A DNA stretch of 59,146 nt. Source: Corynebacterium sp. HMSC29G08 (GTDB taxonomy: Bacteria > Actinomycetota > Actinomycetes > Mycobacteriales > Mycobacteriaceae). Where the stretch lies: positions 1-59,146 of the forward strand of contig NZ_KV786273.1 of assembly GCF_001806875.1 (NCBI RefSeq), written 5' to 3'. Below are positions 33,727 to 43,002 of the stretch, piece by piece. Under the pieces are notes generated by a model. It was not told the DNA's origin. It saw nothing but the letters and a program-made list of their open reading frames with translations, and did no database searches. Position 1 is the first letter of the stretch. The number at the start of each line of letters is the position of its first letter. The translations under genes and the position numbers were made by a program.

Positions 33727-34550
33727 AGGTCGTCGCCTCCGGCAGTATTGGCGAAGCCGCGAGCAGCAATTCCGCCATCAATCTTGATGACTTCACCGGT
33801 GATGTTCGCCCCGTCCTTCTTGGACGCAAGCAGCACATACGGGCCGGTAAAGGCATGGGGGTCTGTAGAGATGTCATGCAGCGGCAAGTACGGGTTGCCA
33901 CCCTCGGGCCGCTTATCCATGACGTCAGAAAACTTGCGGTCATCCAGGCCCGCAGACGCAGGGCCGGAAAGGTTTGTCCGCATACCACCAACACCCACGC
34001 CGTTGACGCGGATCTTTGGTGCCAACTCATAGGCCAGCTCCAGCATGAGACCCTGCGCACCGAACTTTGATGCGGTGTAGACAGGTCCGCCGCCCGCTGC
34101 ATAGCTTGAGGCATTGGAGAGGGTAAAGATGAGCGAACCCCTCGTCTCCAAGAGATGGCGCCACGTCGCCTCAGCAGTGAGCAAATATCCCTTGAGGTTA
34201 ATGCCCATGACTTCGTCGAAGATCTTGCTCATCTCTTCACCACCCAGGCGGGTGATGGAACGGTTCCAATCCCAAATGCCAGCATTGGCAATGGCCGTAT
34301 CCAGCGGGCCGTGGTGCGCCACCGCCGCGTCTACTGCAGCGTGCAGGGAGCTGGGGCTGGTGACATCCGCCTTAAGCGGAAGCACCTTGTCTGTACCCAG
34401 CTCTGCCGCCACTGCCTCGCAACGCTCAAGCGAAATGTCAAGGATGGAAACCTTCGCACCCTCCTCAACAAAACGTTTGGCCAGGGCAGCACCCAGGCCG
34501 GATCCGCCACCGGTGATTAGTACGTGTTGACCTTCAACCATCGGTGACAC
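33723..34550 (-). CDS. hcaB: cis-Dihydrodiol dehydrogenase HcaB-like (SDR)
   Basis: 275-residue short-chain dehydrogenase: NAD motif LITGGGSGLGAALAKRF at residues ~10-27, NAGIWDWNRSI (~90), catalytic Ser...Tyr-x-x-x-Lys visible as LSNASSYAAGGGPVYTASKFG (in part YTASK, ~155). It rearomatises the cis-dihydrodiol made by the dioxygenase to the 2,3-diol, with NADH formation. Length and position match BphB/HcaB-type enzymes. It lies between the beta subunit and the CoA ligase and overlaps the ligase by 4 bases. Confidence 0.87.
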   Translation of the reverse strand: MSPMVEGQHVLITGGGSGLGAALAKRFVEEGAKVSILDISLERCEAVAAELGTDKVLPLKADVTSPSSLHAAVDAAVAHHGPLDTAIANAGIWDWNRSITRLGGEEMSKIFDEVMGINLKGYLLTAEATWRHLLETRGSLIFTLSNASSYAAGGGPVYTASKFGAQGLMLELAYELAPKIRVNGVGVGGMRTNLSGPASAGLDDRKFSDVMDKRPEGGNPYLPLHDISTDPHAFTGPYVLLASKKDGANITGEVIKIDGGIAARGFANTAGGDDL

Positions 34551-34553
34551 TCC

Positions 34554-35135
34554 CTAGAAGAACGTGGAGATGTTCTTGGACGCCAAGACGTTGATGTCCA
34601 GCAGGATCCTGCGGTCGAACACCCTCCACTTCGGGCCAGTGCCGTCGCCATCAGTGACCGGGCGCAGCAGGTCCGTGCGGGTGCCCACGAACTGGTCCTG
34701 CTCACGCTCAAGCCTGGTGCGCCACACGTAGAAGTTGGTGCGTACCTCAATGGCTTCCGCATTGTCCTCACCAACGGCGGCGTGCTGAGCTACCAGGTTG
34801 GTGATCAGGTGGCGGGTACGCGACGGCGGGTCTTCAGCCCACGCCATGCCGGAGTCAAAGCGACGGATGCGCCATGCCAGCGACTCGTAGGTCTCGTCGT
34901 AAAACGCAGGCCCATCCGGATCAGAGATAGACAGTGCCTGCTCACGACGCAGACGGTTGGTGCGGGTCGGCGCCCAGTAGTAGAGGTCAGGCTCGAAGCG
35001 CTCGAGCCAGTCAACGTAGCGGCCTTCATCCAGAAGGGTGGCTTCGTCGTAGTACATGTTGAGGAGCTCGAAATAGGTCGTCTGATCGACGCGCTCTCCA
35101 AGCGTCACATCTTCCCGACGCAAAAAGTCAGTCAT
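34554..35135 (-). CDS. hcaF: Ring-hydroxylating dioxygenase beta subunit HcaF-like
   Basis: 193 residues, NTF2-like small subunit. Recognisable blocks: NMYYDEATLLDEGRYVDWLE (~residue 25), YWAPTRTNRLRRE, ARRIRRFDSGMAW-like (AWRIRRFDSGMAW, ~88) and FYVWRTRLEREQDQFVGTR (~130). The beta subunit supports the alpha3beta3 hexamer and has no cofactor. It is separated from alpha by the ferredoxin and reductase genes, unlike E. coli hcaEFCBD, where beta follows alpha directly. Confidence 0.87.
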   Translation of the reverse strand: MTDFLRREDVTLGERVDQTTYFELLNMYYDEATLLDEGRYVDWLERFEPDLYYWAPTRTNRLRREQALSISDPDGPAFYDETYESLAWRIRRFDSGMAWAEDPPSRTRHLITNLVAQHAAVGEDNAEAIEVRTNFYVWRTRLEREQDQFVGTRTDLLRPVTDGDGTGPKWRVFDRRILLDINVLASKNISTFF

Positions 35136-35167
35136 GATGCCGTTCCTTTCTTTCCTAGCGTCTTTTC

Positions 35168-36388
35168 CTAGCGTGCGAGTTTCTTCAGCGGGATGGACGT
35201 ATCAGCAAGCTTTTCGCGGTCAACCTTGATGCCGCGGTCAATGATGCGGCGAGCAGCACGTACCGCCATCGAATCATCAATCGCAGCGGCGCCGACCAGG
35301 TCACCGTCCTCGTTGACGCGAAGCGCAACAGACGGGCGGCCCTCAGCGTCCTCACGGATGATCGTCTCCCCAGGCAAGGTCATATCCCCGGTGCCCTCAA
35401 CGTGGCAGCCATAGCGGTCAGACCAGAACCACGATGCGGAGTGCGTCGGCGCATCCTTGCCAGCAATGGATGCCGCAGCGGCCTGAGCTTCCTGGATAGC
35501 GGAATCCCAGTGCTCGTGGCGGCGTAGCAACATGCCGTCTTCAAGCCGGGTGCGCGCGCAGTCACCCACAGCCCAGATGTGAGGATCGGCGGTGCGCTGC
35601 TGTTCATCCACCAACACGCCGTTATCCACCTCAAGGCCAGCGGATTCAGCCAGCAGCGTCTCCGGGATGATGCCGATGCAAAGCAGCACCGCGTCAACCG
35701 TGACGGATTCGTCACCATCAAGATCGCCGTCAAGACCGATGGTGAACTTGCCGTCCGCTTCTTCAATGCTGGAGGTCATAGCGTTGATGAATGCAACACC
35801 GTTCGCCTCGTGCATCTCGTGCAGGCGCGTTGCCAGCTCCTCGCCCACAGCGGGGATCAAGGAAACCGGGGCCGGGTCAATCAGTACGACGTTCGCGCCA
35901 AGCTCACGTGCCGAGGACGCCACCTCAGCACCAACCAGACCAGCACCGATGATGCCCAGCGTGGTGCCCGGCGTGATCTTCGCGCGCAGCGCCTCAGCGT
36001 CCTCGGTGGTGCGCAGGATCGAGATGTTCTCATTGTCAAAGCCCGGACCGCGGCCACGGCGAGCAAGCCCGCCGGTAGCAATGACCAGGTTGTCGTAGGG
36101 GAACTCCTCACCGCCGTCGAGCACCAGCTTCTGCGCGTCAGCCTCAATGCGCTCCACGTTGCGCTGCAGCAGACCGATCTTGTTCTCCTTCAACCAGCTG
36201 GCTGGACGGAACTGCAGGTCCTCTGCGCTCTTCGTCCCTACGAGGAACTCCTTGGACAGCGGTGGCCTGTCATAGGGCACACCGTTGGGGTCAATGATGG
36301 TGATTTCGCCGTCATAGCCGGATTTGCGCAGCTCATTGGCTACGGTGAAGCCGGCGATGCCGCCGCCGACAATCGTCGTGGACGTCAC
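35168..36388 (-). CDS. hcaD: Dioxygenase ferredoxin reductase HcaD-like
   Basis: 406-residue FAD/NADH oxidoreductase of the BphA4/HcaD group. Two dinucleotide-binding motifs: STTIVGGGIAGFTVANELRK cut as VGGGIAGFTVA (residue ~7, FAD) and LGIIGAGLVGAEVASSARE (~145, NADH). AVGDCARTRLEDG (~275) is the second FAD contact. DRPPLSKEFLVG near 40 is the family hallmark. It passes electrons from NADH to the Rieske ferredoxin; the two genes overlap by 4 bases. Confidence 0.9.
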   Translation of the reverse strand: MTSTTIVGGGIAGFTVANELRKSGYDGEITIIDPNGVPYDRPPLSKEFLVGTKSAEDLQFRPASWLKENKIGLLQRNVERIEADAQKLVLDGGEEFPYDNLVIATGGLARRGRGPGFDNENISILRTTEDAEALRAKITPGTTLGIIGAGLVGAEVASSARELGANVVLIDPAPVSLIPAVGEELATRLHEMHEANGVAFINAMTSSIEEADGKFTIGLDGDLDGDESVTVDAVLLCIGIIPETLLAESAGLEVDNGVLVDEQQRTADPHIWAVGDCARTRLEDGMLLRRHEHWDSAIQEAQAAAASIAGKDAPTHSASWFWSDRYGCHVEGTGDMTLPGETIIREDAEGRPSVALRVNEDGDLVGAAAIDDSMAVRAARRIIDRGIKVDREKLADTSIPLKKLAR

Positions 36389-36735
36389 TGCTCGGCCCCC
36401 TCAGCGGGAACGCCGGGGTAGAGCCACACCTCGTCGCCACGAAGCTCGACCTTGTGCGTGTGGGTGTCCTCGGTGGCCGGCATGCACTGCACCTTGCCGG
36501 TCTTCATGCAAAACGAGCTGGAGTGGACCGGGCATTCAACCATGGTGCCGTCAACCCAACCGTCAGACAGGTGCGCCACTTCGTGGGTGCAAATGTCATC
36601 GAGGGCGTACACCTCGTCATCATCAGTGCGGAACAGTGCGATGGGTTTGGAAAAGCCGGACATTTCCTCAGTAACCAGGAAACCTTCCTCCTGCTCCAGA
36701 TCGTCTAGGTTGGCAACCTTTACGGGTTCAGTCAT
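36385..36735 (-). CDS. hcaC: Rieske-type dioxygenase ferredoxin HcaC-like
   Basis: 116 residues. The [2Fe-2S] Rieske site is complete: C-T-H in DDICTHEVAHLSDG and C-P-V-H in VECPVHSSSFCM, with typical spacing. It shuttles electrons from the reductase to the oxygenase alpha subunit. Preceded by GAAAGGAACGC. It lies 32 bases after the alpha-subunit gene. Confidence 0.93.
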   Translation of the reverse strand: MTEPVKVANLDDLEQEEGFLVTEEMSGFSKPIALFRTDDDEVYALDDICTHEVAHLSDGWVDGTMVECPVHSSSFCMKTGKVQCMPATEDTHTHKVELRGDEVWLYPGVPAEGAEQ

Positions 36736-36767
36736 GATGCGTTCCTTTCGGGGAAGAGGTGGTGGGG

Positions 36768-38099
36768 TTAGGCCTTGGTTTCTTCGGTGTTTTCGTGCCA
36801 GGCCGGGGTGGACATCAGCTCGCGCCAGCGGCGGTACAACGCACGGCCAGCAGCATCCGAGTACAGCTCAGAGGTGGTGCCAGGGAAGCCCTCGCGCTCA
36901 CCAACCGTTGCCATACCCATCTGGTAGTTCAGCGGAGTGTTGCCAACCATGAAGCCGTGGGCGATGGACTGGCACTCGGACCAGTTCTCACCGTCGTCCT
37001 GCTCGAAGATGCCGGACGGGCCGAAGGTGCGGAGGTTGTACAGGCGCTGCGCACGGGCAACGTCTTCCGGCATGGAGCGATCCAGCACGGTCCAAGCCCA
37101 CACTTCCATCTTGTCGGTACCCTTCGGGTGCCAAACGCGGATGGAGCCGTTGACCGGTAGGTAGGAGAAGTTCGGGAACACCGTTGCGTGACCGTTGGTC
37201 ATCGGACCCATCACCTGCTCAGGGGAGAGGCGCTCACGCAGGAAGTCATAGTCGTAGTACTCGTGTACCGGCTGCGCATCGAAGCGGTTCTTCGGGTGAA
37301 CCGGGAAACCAGCGCCGTTGCCGCGGTCATCGTGGTACTGCACGCCCTTGCGCTCAGCGATCTCCTTCTTCGGGCCCTTGCCGGAAGGCGACATCACCAT
37401 CAGAGCGGACGCGTGAGACATGTTCACGTGGTACCAGTCGGTAGCAAACTGCTCAGCAGCCAGCTTCCAGTTGCCGTCCAGCACCCACTTGGTCACGCCG
37501 CCGACAACGTAAGTACCCTCCGGGTCGCGGTCCAGGAAAGCATCCATGTACCACTTCATGTCACCCAGCAAGTCTTCCAGCGGTTCTGCATCCTTGTCCC
37601 AGTTGGCAAAGATCAGGCCACGGTAGGACTCCACGCGCGGGACGGTGACCAGCGGCCAATCGTCGGTGGAGAAGTTCTCGTCGTACTGCTCCCTGCCAGG
37701 GAGGTTCACCAGCTTGCCGTCCAGGTCATACGCCCAGCCGTGGTAGGTACAGGTGAACATCTTGGTGCGGCCCTGGTCTGCGCGGCAGACGCGGGCGCCG
37801 CGGTGGCGGCAGCTGTTGAGCAGAACGCGGATTTCCCGCTGCTTGTTCATGGTCGCAATAACAGGGTCCTCGCCCATGTACGTCTGGAAGAAATCACCAG
37901 GCTTCTGGAACTGGGACTCATGCGCGATGAACAGCCAGGAGCGGGCGAAAATACGGCCCATCTCCTGCTCGTAGACCTGTTTGTCCGTGAACACTCGGCG
38001 ATCAACCAAACCGCCGTCGGGATCAACCATCCCAGAGACGTCCAGGTACTTCTTCATTTCCTCCGGACGGTAGAGGCCGGAATTCGGGGGCGCAGTCAT
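36768..38099 (-). CDS. hcaE: Ring-hydroxylating dioxygenase alpha subunit HcaE-like
   Basis: 443 residues from ATG 38099 (MTAPPNSGLYRP); an open frame further upstream covers the divergent promoter and is rejected. N-terminal Rieske domain: CRHRGARVCRADQG, then CTYHGWAYDLDG. The mononuclear iron site is in EQFATDWYHVNMSHASA (His-x4-His) with a later Asp. The subunit inserts O2 into an aromatic ring to give a cis-dihydrodiol. Because mhpB-F follow divergently, 3-phenylpropionate or cinnamate is the best substrate guess. A biphenyl- or cumate-type ring cannot be ruled out by eye. Confidence 0.9.
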   Translation of the reverse strand: MTAPPNSGLYRPEEMKKYLDVSGMVDPDGGLVDRRVFTDKQVYEQEMGRIFARSWLFIAHESQFQKPGDFFQTYMGEDPVIATMNKQREIRVLLNSCRHRGARVCRADQGRTKMFTCTYHGWAYDLDGKLVNLPGREQYDENFSTDDWPLVTVPRVESYRGLIFANWDKDAEPLEDLLGDMKWYMDAFLDRDPEGTYVVGGVTKWVLDGNWKLAAEQFATDWYHVNMSHASALMVMSPSGKGPKKEIAERKGVQYHDDRGNGAGFPVHPKNRFDAQPVHEYYDYDFLRERLSPEQVMGPMTNGHATVFPNFSYLPVNGSIRVWHPKGTDKMEVWAWTVLDRSMPEDVARAQRLYNLRTFGPSGIFEQDDGENWSECQSIAHGFMVGNTPLNYQMGMATVGEREGFPGTTSELYSDAAGRALYRRWRELMSTPAWHENTEETKA

Positions 38100-38152
38100 T
38101 GCTGATTCTCCTTCTGCGGACTGTCCTATCTGGATTCGCAGTGAATGCCACC

Positions 38153-38205
38153 GTGAACTGCGTGTTATGGCGACGCAATTCACAGTTCAGACAGATATTT
38201 GTCTG
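38153..38205. promoter_or_regulatory. Inverted repeats in the divergent hca-mhp promoter
   Basis: GTGAACTGCGT (38153-38163) and ACGCAATTCAC (38173-38183) form an 11-base inverted repeat with one mismatch. CAGACA-GATATT-TGTCTG (38188-38205) is a second. Both lie 54-106 bases upstream of the hcaE start and are candidate sites for the IclR regulator at 42096. Confidence 0.45.
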
Positions 38206-38243
38206 CTTCACACACCTTTAAGGCTACCCGGGGTGCGGATTGC

Positions 38244-38257
38244 GAACACCCGTGTTC
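38244..38257. promoter_or_regulatory. Palindrome GAACAC-CC-GTGTTC upstream of mhpB
   Basis: Two perfect 6-base arms 84 bases before the mhpB ATG, in the same divergent region. A smaller TTCCA/TGGAA repeat follows immediately. Candidate operator for the plus-strand mhp operon. Confidence 0.45.
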
Positions 38258-38340
38258 CAGTCCTTGGAACGCCTGTACCCGGGTTTGCGGTTGCCTCCTA
38301 TCGTCAGAGTTGTCATCGCTACCTAATTAGGGAGGTTCCC

Positions 38341-39270
38341 ATGAGTGTCAAGCTCATCGCTCTGTCCCACAGTCCGCTGCTGGGCATCAATGACCCCAAG
38401 CCCGAAGTTGATGAGGCCCTCCAGGAAGCCTTTGCCAAGGCGCGGGAAGCGGCTGCTGAGTTCGACCCGGACGTTGTTCTGGTGTTCACTCCGGACCACT
38501 TCAACGGTTTCTTCTACAAGCTCATGCCCCCGTACTGCGTTGGCCTTGCCGCTGAGTCAATGGGTGACTACAAGACCACGGCTGGCCCGTTCGACGTGCC
38601 GGAGGACCTGGCCGCTGAGCTGGCACAGTTTGTCATTGACAAAGACATTGACATGGCAATCTCCCGCGAGATGGTCCTGGACCACGGCGGCGCGCAGCCG
38701 GTGGAGATCCTCTTCGGCGAGCTGACCGCGAAGCCGGTCATCCCGATCTTTGTCAACGGCGTTGCCCGCCCGTTCACCTCCATGCAGCGCATCCGCCTCA
38801 TGGGTGAAGCAGTGGGTGAGTGGGCGAAGGCCCAGGACAAGAAGATCCTCATGATCGCCTCCGGTGGTCTGTCGCATGACCCGCCGCTGCCGCAGTGGGC
38901 TACCGCTACGGATGCACAGAAGGACTTCATGCTGCACGGCCACCCGGACCAGGCAGACCGTGACGCACGTGAGGCTCGCGTGATCGCCGCTGGTAAGGAA
39001 GGCGCTGCAAACGCAGGCATCATTGACATCAATCCGGAATGGGACAAGCAGTTCATGGATGACTGCCTGTCCGGCGAGCCGACTCGTTTCGACGCTTACA
39101 ACGCCGACCAGATGGACGAAGAGGCTGGCCACTCCTCGCACGAGGTCCGCACGTGGGTTGCTGCGTTCTCGGCTCTCGTTGCCGCTAACGGTGGTGTCAA
39201 TGGTGAGTTCACGTTCTACGCGCCGATTCCTGAGTTTGTTGCGGGCTTTGGCTTGATCGTGGCGTCGTAA
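38341..39270 (+). CDS. mhpB: 2,3-Dihydroxyphenylpropionate 1,2-dioxygenase MhpB
   Basis: 309 residues from ATG 38341, behind AGGGAGGTTCCC. Class III extradiol (LigB-type) fold: ALSHSPLLGINDPKPEVDEA at the start with a metal-ligand His, VVLVFTPDHFNGFFYKLMPP (~55), SREMVLDHGGAQP (~115) and IASGGLSHDPPLPQW (~175). It cleaves the ring next to one hydroxyl, giving 2-hydroxy-6-oxonona-2,4-diene-1,9-dioate. First gene of mhpB-D-F-E on the plus strand. Confidence 0.93.
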   Translation: MSVKLIALSHSPLLGINDPKPEVDEALQEAFAKAREAAAEFDPDVVLVFTPDHFNGFFYKLMPPYCVGLAAESMGDYKTTAGPFDVPEDLAAELAQFVIDKDIDMAISREMVLDHGGAQPVEILFGELTAKPVIPIFVNGVARPFTSMQRIRLMGEAVGEWAKAQDKKILMIASGGLSHDPPLPQWATATDAQKDFMLHGHPDQADRDAREARVIAAGKEGAANAGIIDINPEWDKQFMDDCLSGEPTRFDAYNADQMDEEAGHSSHEVRTWVAAFSALVAANGGVNGEFTFYAPIPEFVAGFGLIVAS

Positions 39271-39282
39271 AGCGAGAGGCTC

Positions 39283-40050
39283 ATGGAACAGCAAGTAGCA
39301 AACGACCTTTTGGCTGCGTACAGCAGCAAGAACCCGATTGTGCCGCCGCGCGAAACCATCCCGGGGCTTGATCTGGCCGGCGCCTACCGCATCCAGCAGT
39401 TGCAGGAGCAGCAGCTTGTCGACGCTGGGCGTACCGTCGTCGGACGCAAAGTCGGCCTGACCTCGCTAGCTATGCAGCAACAGCTTGGCGTGGACAGCCC
39501 GGACTTCGGCTTTTTCACCGACGCTGACCTGTATGAAATTGGTGCCGACATTGATGTCAGCCGCTTCATCGCCCCTAAGGTGGAGCCGGAGCTGGCATTC
39601 AAGCTGGCCCGCGACCTGCCCGCCGGTGCGACGATGGAGGAGGCGAAAGCCGCCATCGAGTCCGTGCACCTGGCTGTGGAGATCATCGACTCCCGCGTGC
39701 GTGACTGGGACATCAAGCTGGTGGACACCGTGGCCGACAACGCCTCCTTTGGCGCTGTTGTGTGGGATCCGACCCCGCTTGACGTGGCGCTGGAGGACCT
39801 GCCGAAGGTGCCTGCCCGCATGGAGCTTGACGGCGAATTTGCAGGCGAAGGCGAAGGCTCCGCCGTGATGGGCGACCCGGTGGCACCGCTGCCGTGGCTG
39901 GCCAACATCCTGCACGAGCAAGGCACCGCACTCAACGCTGGCGACATTGTTATCTCCGGCAGCTTCTGCGCTGCAGCAGCTATCGCCGCAGGACAAAAGC
40001 TTGTTGTGGACTACGGGCAGCACGGTTCGATTACCCTGCGCTTTGTTTAA
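39283..40050 (+). CDS. mhpD: 2-Keto-4-pentenoate hydratase MhpD
   Basis: 255 residues of the hydratase/FAH-like decarboxylase family. Blocks: IPGLDLAGAYRIQQLQEQQL, GRKVGLTSLAMQQQLGVDSPDFGFF (in part GRKVGLTSLAMQ, ~50) and the metal-binding APKVEPELAF (~100). It adds water to 2-hydroxypenta-2,4-dienoate to give 4-hydroxy-2-oxovalerate. Located 12 bases after mhpB, before mhpF. Confidence 0.92.
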   Translation: MEQQVANDLLAAYSSKNPIVPPRETIPGLDLAGAYRIQQLQEQQLVDAGRTVVGRKVGLTSLAMQQQLGVDSPDFGFFTDADLYEIGADIDVSRFIAPKVEPELAFKLARDLPAGATMEEAKAAIESVHLAVEIIDSRVRDWDIKLVDTVADNASFGAVVWDPTPLDVALEDLPKVPARMELDGEFAGEGEGSAVMGDPVAPLPWLANILHEQGTALNAGDIVISGSFCAAAAIAAGQKLVVDYGQHGSITLRFV

Positions 40051-40086
40051 TTTCGGCTAGCTCACTCTCACTCGAAAGACAGTTAT

Positions 40087-41007
40087 ATGAATAAGAAAAT
40101 GACCGCGGCCATCGTCGGCTCCGGCAACATCGGCTCGGACCTGATGATGAAGCTGCTCAACAGCTCCGAAAACATCGAGCTGCGCTACATGATTGGCGTG
40201 GACCCAGAGTCCGAGGGCCTGGCCCGCGCACGGGAAAACGGCATCGAGGCATCGCACGAGGGCGTGGACTGGCTGCTCAAGCAGGATCCCCTTCCGGACC
40301 TGGTGTTTGAGGCAACCTCTGCTGGCGCCCACGCTACCAACGCCCCGCGCTACCGCGAGGCCGGCATCCGCGCAATCGACCTGACCCCGGCAGCCGTCGG
40401 CCCGTACCTGTGCCCGGCTGTGAACCTGGACCAGCTCTCTGCAGTGGACAACGTCAACATGATCACCTGCGGCGGTCAGGCAACCACCCCGATCGTGGCT
40501 GCAGTGTCGCGCGTGGTTGAGGTTGCGTACGCGGAGATCGTGGCGTCCATCGCCTCGCGCTCCGCAGGTCCTGGCACTAGGGCCAACATTGATGAGTTTG
40601 TGGAGACCACCTCCGCCGCACTGAAGGAAGTTGGCGGTGCGAAGGACTCCAAAGCCATCATCATCCTCAACCCGGTTGAGCCGCCGATGATGATGCGCAA
40701 CACCGTGTACTGCTCCCTGCCGCCAGAGGCAGCGGCCCCGGGCGAGCTGCAGGATAAGGTACGCGAATCCATTACCACGATGGTTGAACAGGTAAGCAAG
40801 TACGTCCCTGGCTACCGCCTGACTGCAGACCCGCAGTTTGAAGAAGCCCGTGAGGACTGGCGTGGCCTGGGCCGCGTCACCGTCCTCATTGAGGTGCAGG
40901 GCGCGGGCGACTTCTTGCCGGAGTACGCCGGAAACCTGGACATCATTACCTCGGCGGCTGTTGCCACCGCGGACAAATACGCTGAGCTTGTTGCTGCGCA
41001 AAACTAA
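40087..41007 (+). CDS. mhpF: Acetaldehyde dehydrogenase (acetylating) MhpF
   Basis: 306 residues. NAD-binding start [33 protein letters not shown] (~80), catalytic Cys in [17 protein letters not shown] (~132) and RADQ-like end. Converts acetaldehyde from the aldolase to acetyl-CoA with NADH formation. In the family it forms a channelling complex with the aldolase MhpE, whose gene follows after 14 bases. Confidence 0.95.
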   Translation: MNKKMTAAIVGSGNIGSDLMMKLLNSSENIELRYMIGVDPESEGLARARENGIEASHEGVDWLLKQDPLPDLVFEATSAGAHATNAPRYREAGIRAIDLTPAAVGPYLCPAVNLDQLSAVDNVNMITCGGQATTPIVAAVSRVVEVAYAEIVASIASRSAGPGTRANIDEFVETTSAALKEVGGAKDSKAIIILNPVEPPMMMRNTVYCSLPPEAAAPGELQDKVRESITTMVEQVSKYVPGYRLTADPQFEEAREDWRGLGRVTVLIEVQGAGDFLPEYAGNLDIITSAAVATADKYAELVAAQN

Positions 41008-41021
41008 GGAGCCTTCCACAC

Positions 41022-42065
41022 ATGTCTGCAAATGAAGTAATCGAGGGAATCCCGTCCCACAAGATTCGCCTCAACGACACCACGCTGCGCGATGGCTCTC
41101 ACGCGGTACGCCACCAGTACACCAAGGAGCAGGTGCGCACCTTAACCCGCGCGTTGGATGACGCTGGCGTGGAAATGATCGAGGTCACCCACGGCGACGG
41201 CCTTGGCGGTTCCTCCTTCAACTACGGCTTCTCCCACACGCGTGACCTGGAGCTGATCGAGGTTGCTGCCGAGGAAGCAAAGCAGGCCAAGATCGCAGCG
41301 CTGCTGCTTCCGGGCCTGGGGACGGTTGAGGACCTGAAGGATGCAAAGGCTGCTGGCGCATCCGTGGTCCGCATTGCCACGCACTGCACCGAGGCTGACA
41401 TTTCTCCCCAGCACTTCGCTGCGGCTCGTGACCTTGGCATGGAAACCGGCGGCTTCTTGATGCTGTCGCACCGAGCCACCCCGTCCGAGCTGGCTAAACA
41501 GGCCCGCATCATGGTTGACGCAGGATGTCAGTGCGTGTTCGTGGTTGACTCCGCCGGCCACCTGATCATGAACCAGGCCGCAGACCGCGTGCGCGCCCTG
41601 GTCGAGGAGATTGGTGGCGACGCACAGGTTGGCTTCCACGGCCACCAGAACCTCGGCTTCGGCGTTGCCAACTCCCTGCTGGCCGTAGTCAACGGCGCTA
41701 AGCAGATTGACGGCACGCTCTACGGCCTGGGCGCCGGCGCCGGTAACGCGCCGATCGAGGTGCTGGCCACCGTATTCAACCGCATCGGCGTCAACATTGG
41801 TGATGTGGATGAGACCAAGCTGCGTGACGCTGCCGAGGACCTGCTCAAGCCAATGGTGAACTACCTGCCGATGATGGACCGCGGCTCCATCGTCCAGGGC
41901 GAGTTCGGCGTGTACAACTCCTTCCTGCTGCACGCACGTCGTGCAGAGGAGCGCTACGGCGTTCCGGCAGCAGAGATCCTGGAAGAGGTTGGCCGCCGCG
42001 GCTACGTGGGTGGGCAGGAAGACATGATCATTGATGTCGCCGTCCACCTGGCCAGCCAGCGCTAA
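41022..42065 (+). CDS. mhpE: 4-Hydroxy-2-oxovalerate aldolase MhpE
   Basis: 347-residue DRE-TIM metallolyase. N-terminal motif IRLNDTTLRDGSHAVRHQ (~residue 15), HCTEADISPQHF (~125), metal His-x-His in VGFHGHQNLGFGVANS (~207) and the C-terminal communication domain (ILEEVGRRGYVGGQEDMI). Splits 4-hydroxy-2-oxovalerate into pyruvate and acetaldehyde. Last gene of the four-gene run, ending 30 bases from the convergent IclR gene. Confidence 0.95.
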   Translation: MSANEVIEGIPSHKIRLNDTTLRDGSHAVRHQYTKEQVRTLTRALDDAGVEMIEVTHGDGLGGSSFNYGFSHTRDLELIEVAAEEAKQAKIAALLLPGLGTVEDLKDAKAAGASVVRIATHCTEADISPQHFAAARDLGMETGGFLMLSHRATPSELAKQARIMVDAGCQCVFVVDSAGHLIMNQAADRVRALVEEIGGDAQVGFHGHQNLGFGVANSLLAVVNGAKQIDGTLYGLGAGAGNAPIEVLATVFNRIGVNIGDVDETKLRDAAEDLLKPMVNYLPMMDRGSIVQGEFGVYNSFLLHARRAEERYGVPAAEILEEVGRRGYVGGQEDMIIDVAVHLASQR

Positions 42066-42095
42066 CGGTTTCGCTTGGCGCTGTTCTAGTTGTTG

Positions 42096-42896
42096 CTAGC
42101 AGGTCTCGCGCCGGTATGCGCGGGTACCTGCGGCACAAATCTTTTTCAAAATGGGGATTACGGTATCCGGGTTAAACTCAGACGCCGCAAACGACACTGA
42201 CATGGCCGCCACAGGTGGGCCCGAAGCACCATAAATCGGCGCGGCGACACAGCACAGACCTTTGGCAATTTCCTGCCTGTCGTACGCCACCCCTTCCTCG
42301 CGGACACGCTCCAACGTGGCGGCAAGCTGCTTTGGATCAGTGATGGTGTGCTCAGTCCAGGGCACAAGACCTTTCCGGATCACACGCTCAGTTAACGCCT
42401 GGTCATGCGCCATGATCGCCTTGCCAACCCCGGTAACGTACGCGGGGATGAGCCCGCCGATACGCGATGGCGCAGTGACGCCGCGGACGGAAAACAGCTT
42501 GTTGGCGTAGCGCACGTTCGTGCCCTCGATATAGCCCAGGTGTACCGTGCGCCGCGTCTGCTCAAACAAGGCGGCCAAGAACGGGGTGAGAATTTCAGAA
42601 ACCCGCTCGCCCTGCTCAGTCTGGGACTCCACGGGCTGTGGGCAGCCAAACCCGGGGTTTAGGCGGTACATGTCATCGGCCTTAAATACGGCCTCATTTT
42701 CCACAAGTTTGTTCAACAGGCGGTGCGCGGTGGACTTGGACAATGACGCACGCCTGGCCAACTCGGATACGCCCACCCCCGACACGTCTTCAGGCTGAAA
42801 AGCCCTAATCAACGCGAACGCTTTGTCAATAGACCCACGCTGGTCCGCGTTAGCGCTGTTTGAACTCACCGCTTTAGATACCGCGTTAGACACCAT
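42096..42896 (-). CDS. IclR-family transcriptional regulator of the aromatic cluster
   Basis: 266 residues: winged-helix N-terminus (GVSELARRASLSKSTAHRLLNKL seen as LSKSTAHRLLNKL, ~residue 50) and IclR effector domain (VTAPSRIGGLIPAYVTGVGKA in part, GKAIMAHD, and DRQEIAKGLCCVAAPIYG). It is divergent from mhpC and lies between the two mhp pieces, the position of MhpR/OhpR-type activators. Effector is probably a dihydroxylated phenylpropanoid. An N-terminal Ser/Asn-rich extension of ~17 residues precedes the fold. Confidence 0.9.
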   Translation of the reverse strand: MVSNAVSKAVSSNSANADQRGSIDKAFALIRAFQPEDVSGVGVSELARRASLSKSTAHRLLNKLVENEAVFKADDMYRLNPGFGCPQPVESQTEQGERVSEILTPFLAALFEQTRRTVHLGYIEGTNVRYANKLFSVRGVTAPSRIGGLIPAYVTGVGKAIMAHDQALTERVIRKGLVPWTEHTITDPKQLAATLERVREEGVAYDRQEIAKGLCCVAAPIYGASGPPVAAMSVSFAASEFNPDTVIPILKKICAAGTRAYRRETC

Positions 42897-43002
42897 GGAA
42901 GAAGTGTAACGTGTGCCGTCAACCCCTTTCCTGCGTTCACCTTATGTACCGAGGAGTGGAACGCTCGCGCGGCGCCAGAAGGAAATTCGATACCGTGGCG
43001 GC

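Noticed and set aside
38100..38183. Extended N-terminus of the dioxygenase alpha subunit up to 38183
   Set aside because: The added residues lie over the divergent promoter and its inverted repeats; ATG 38099 gives the family's normal start.
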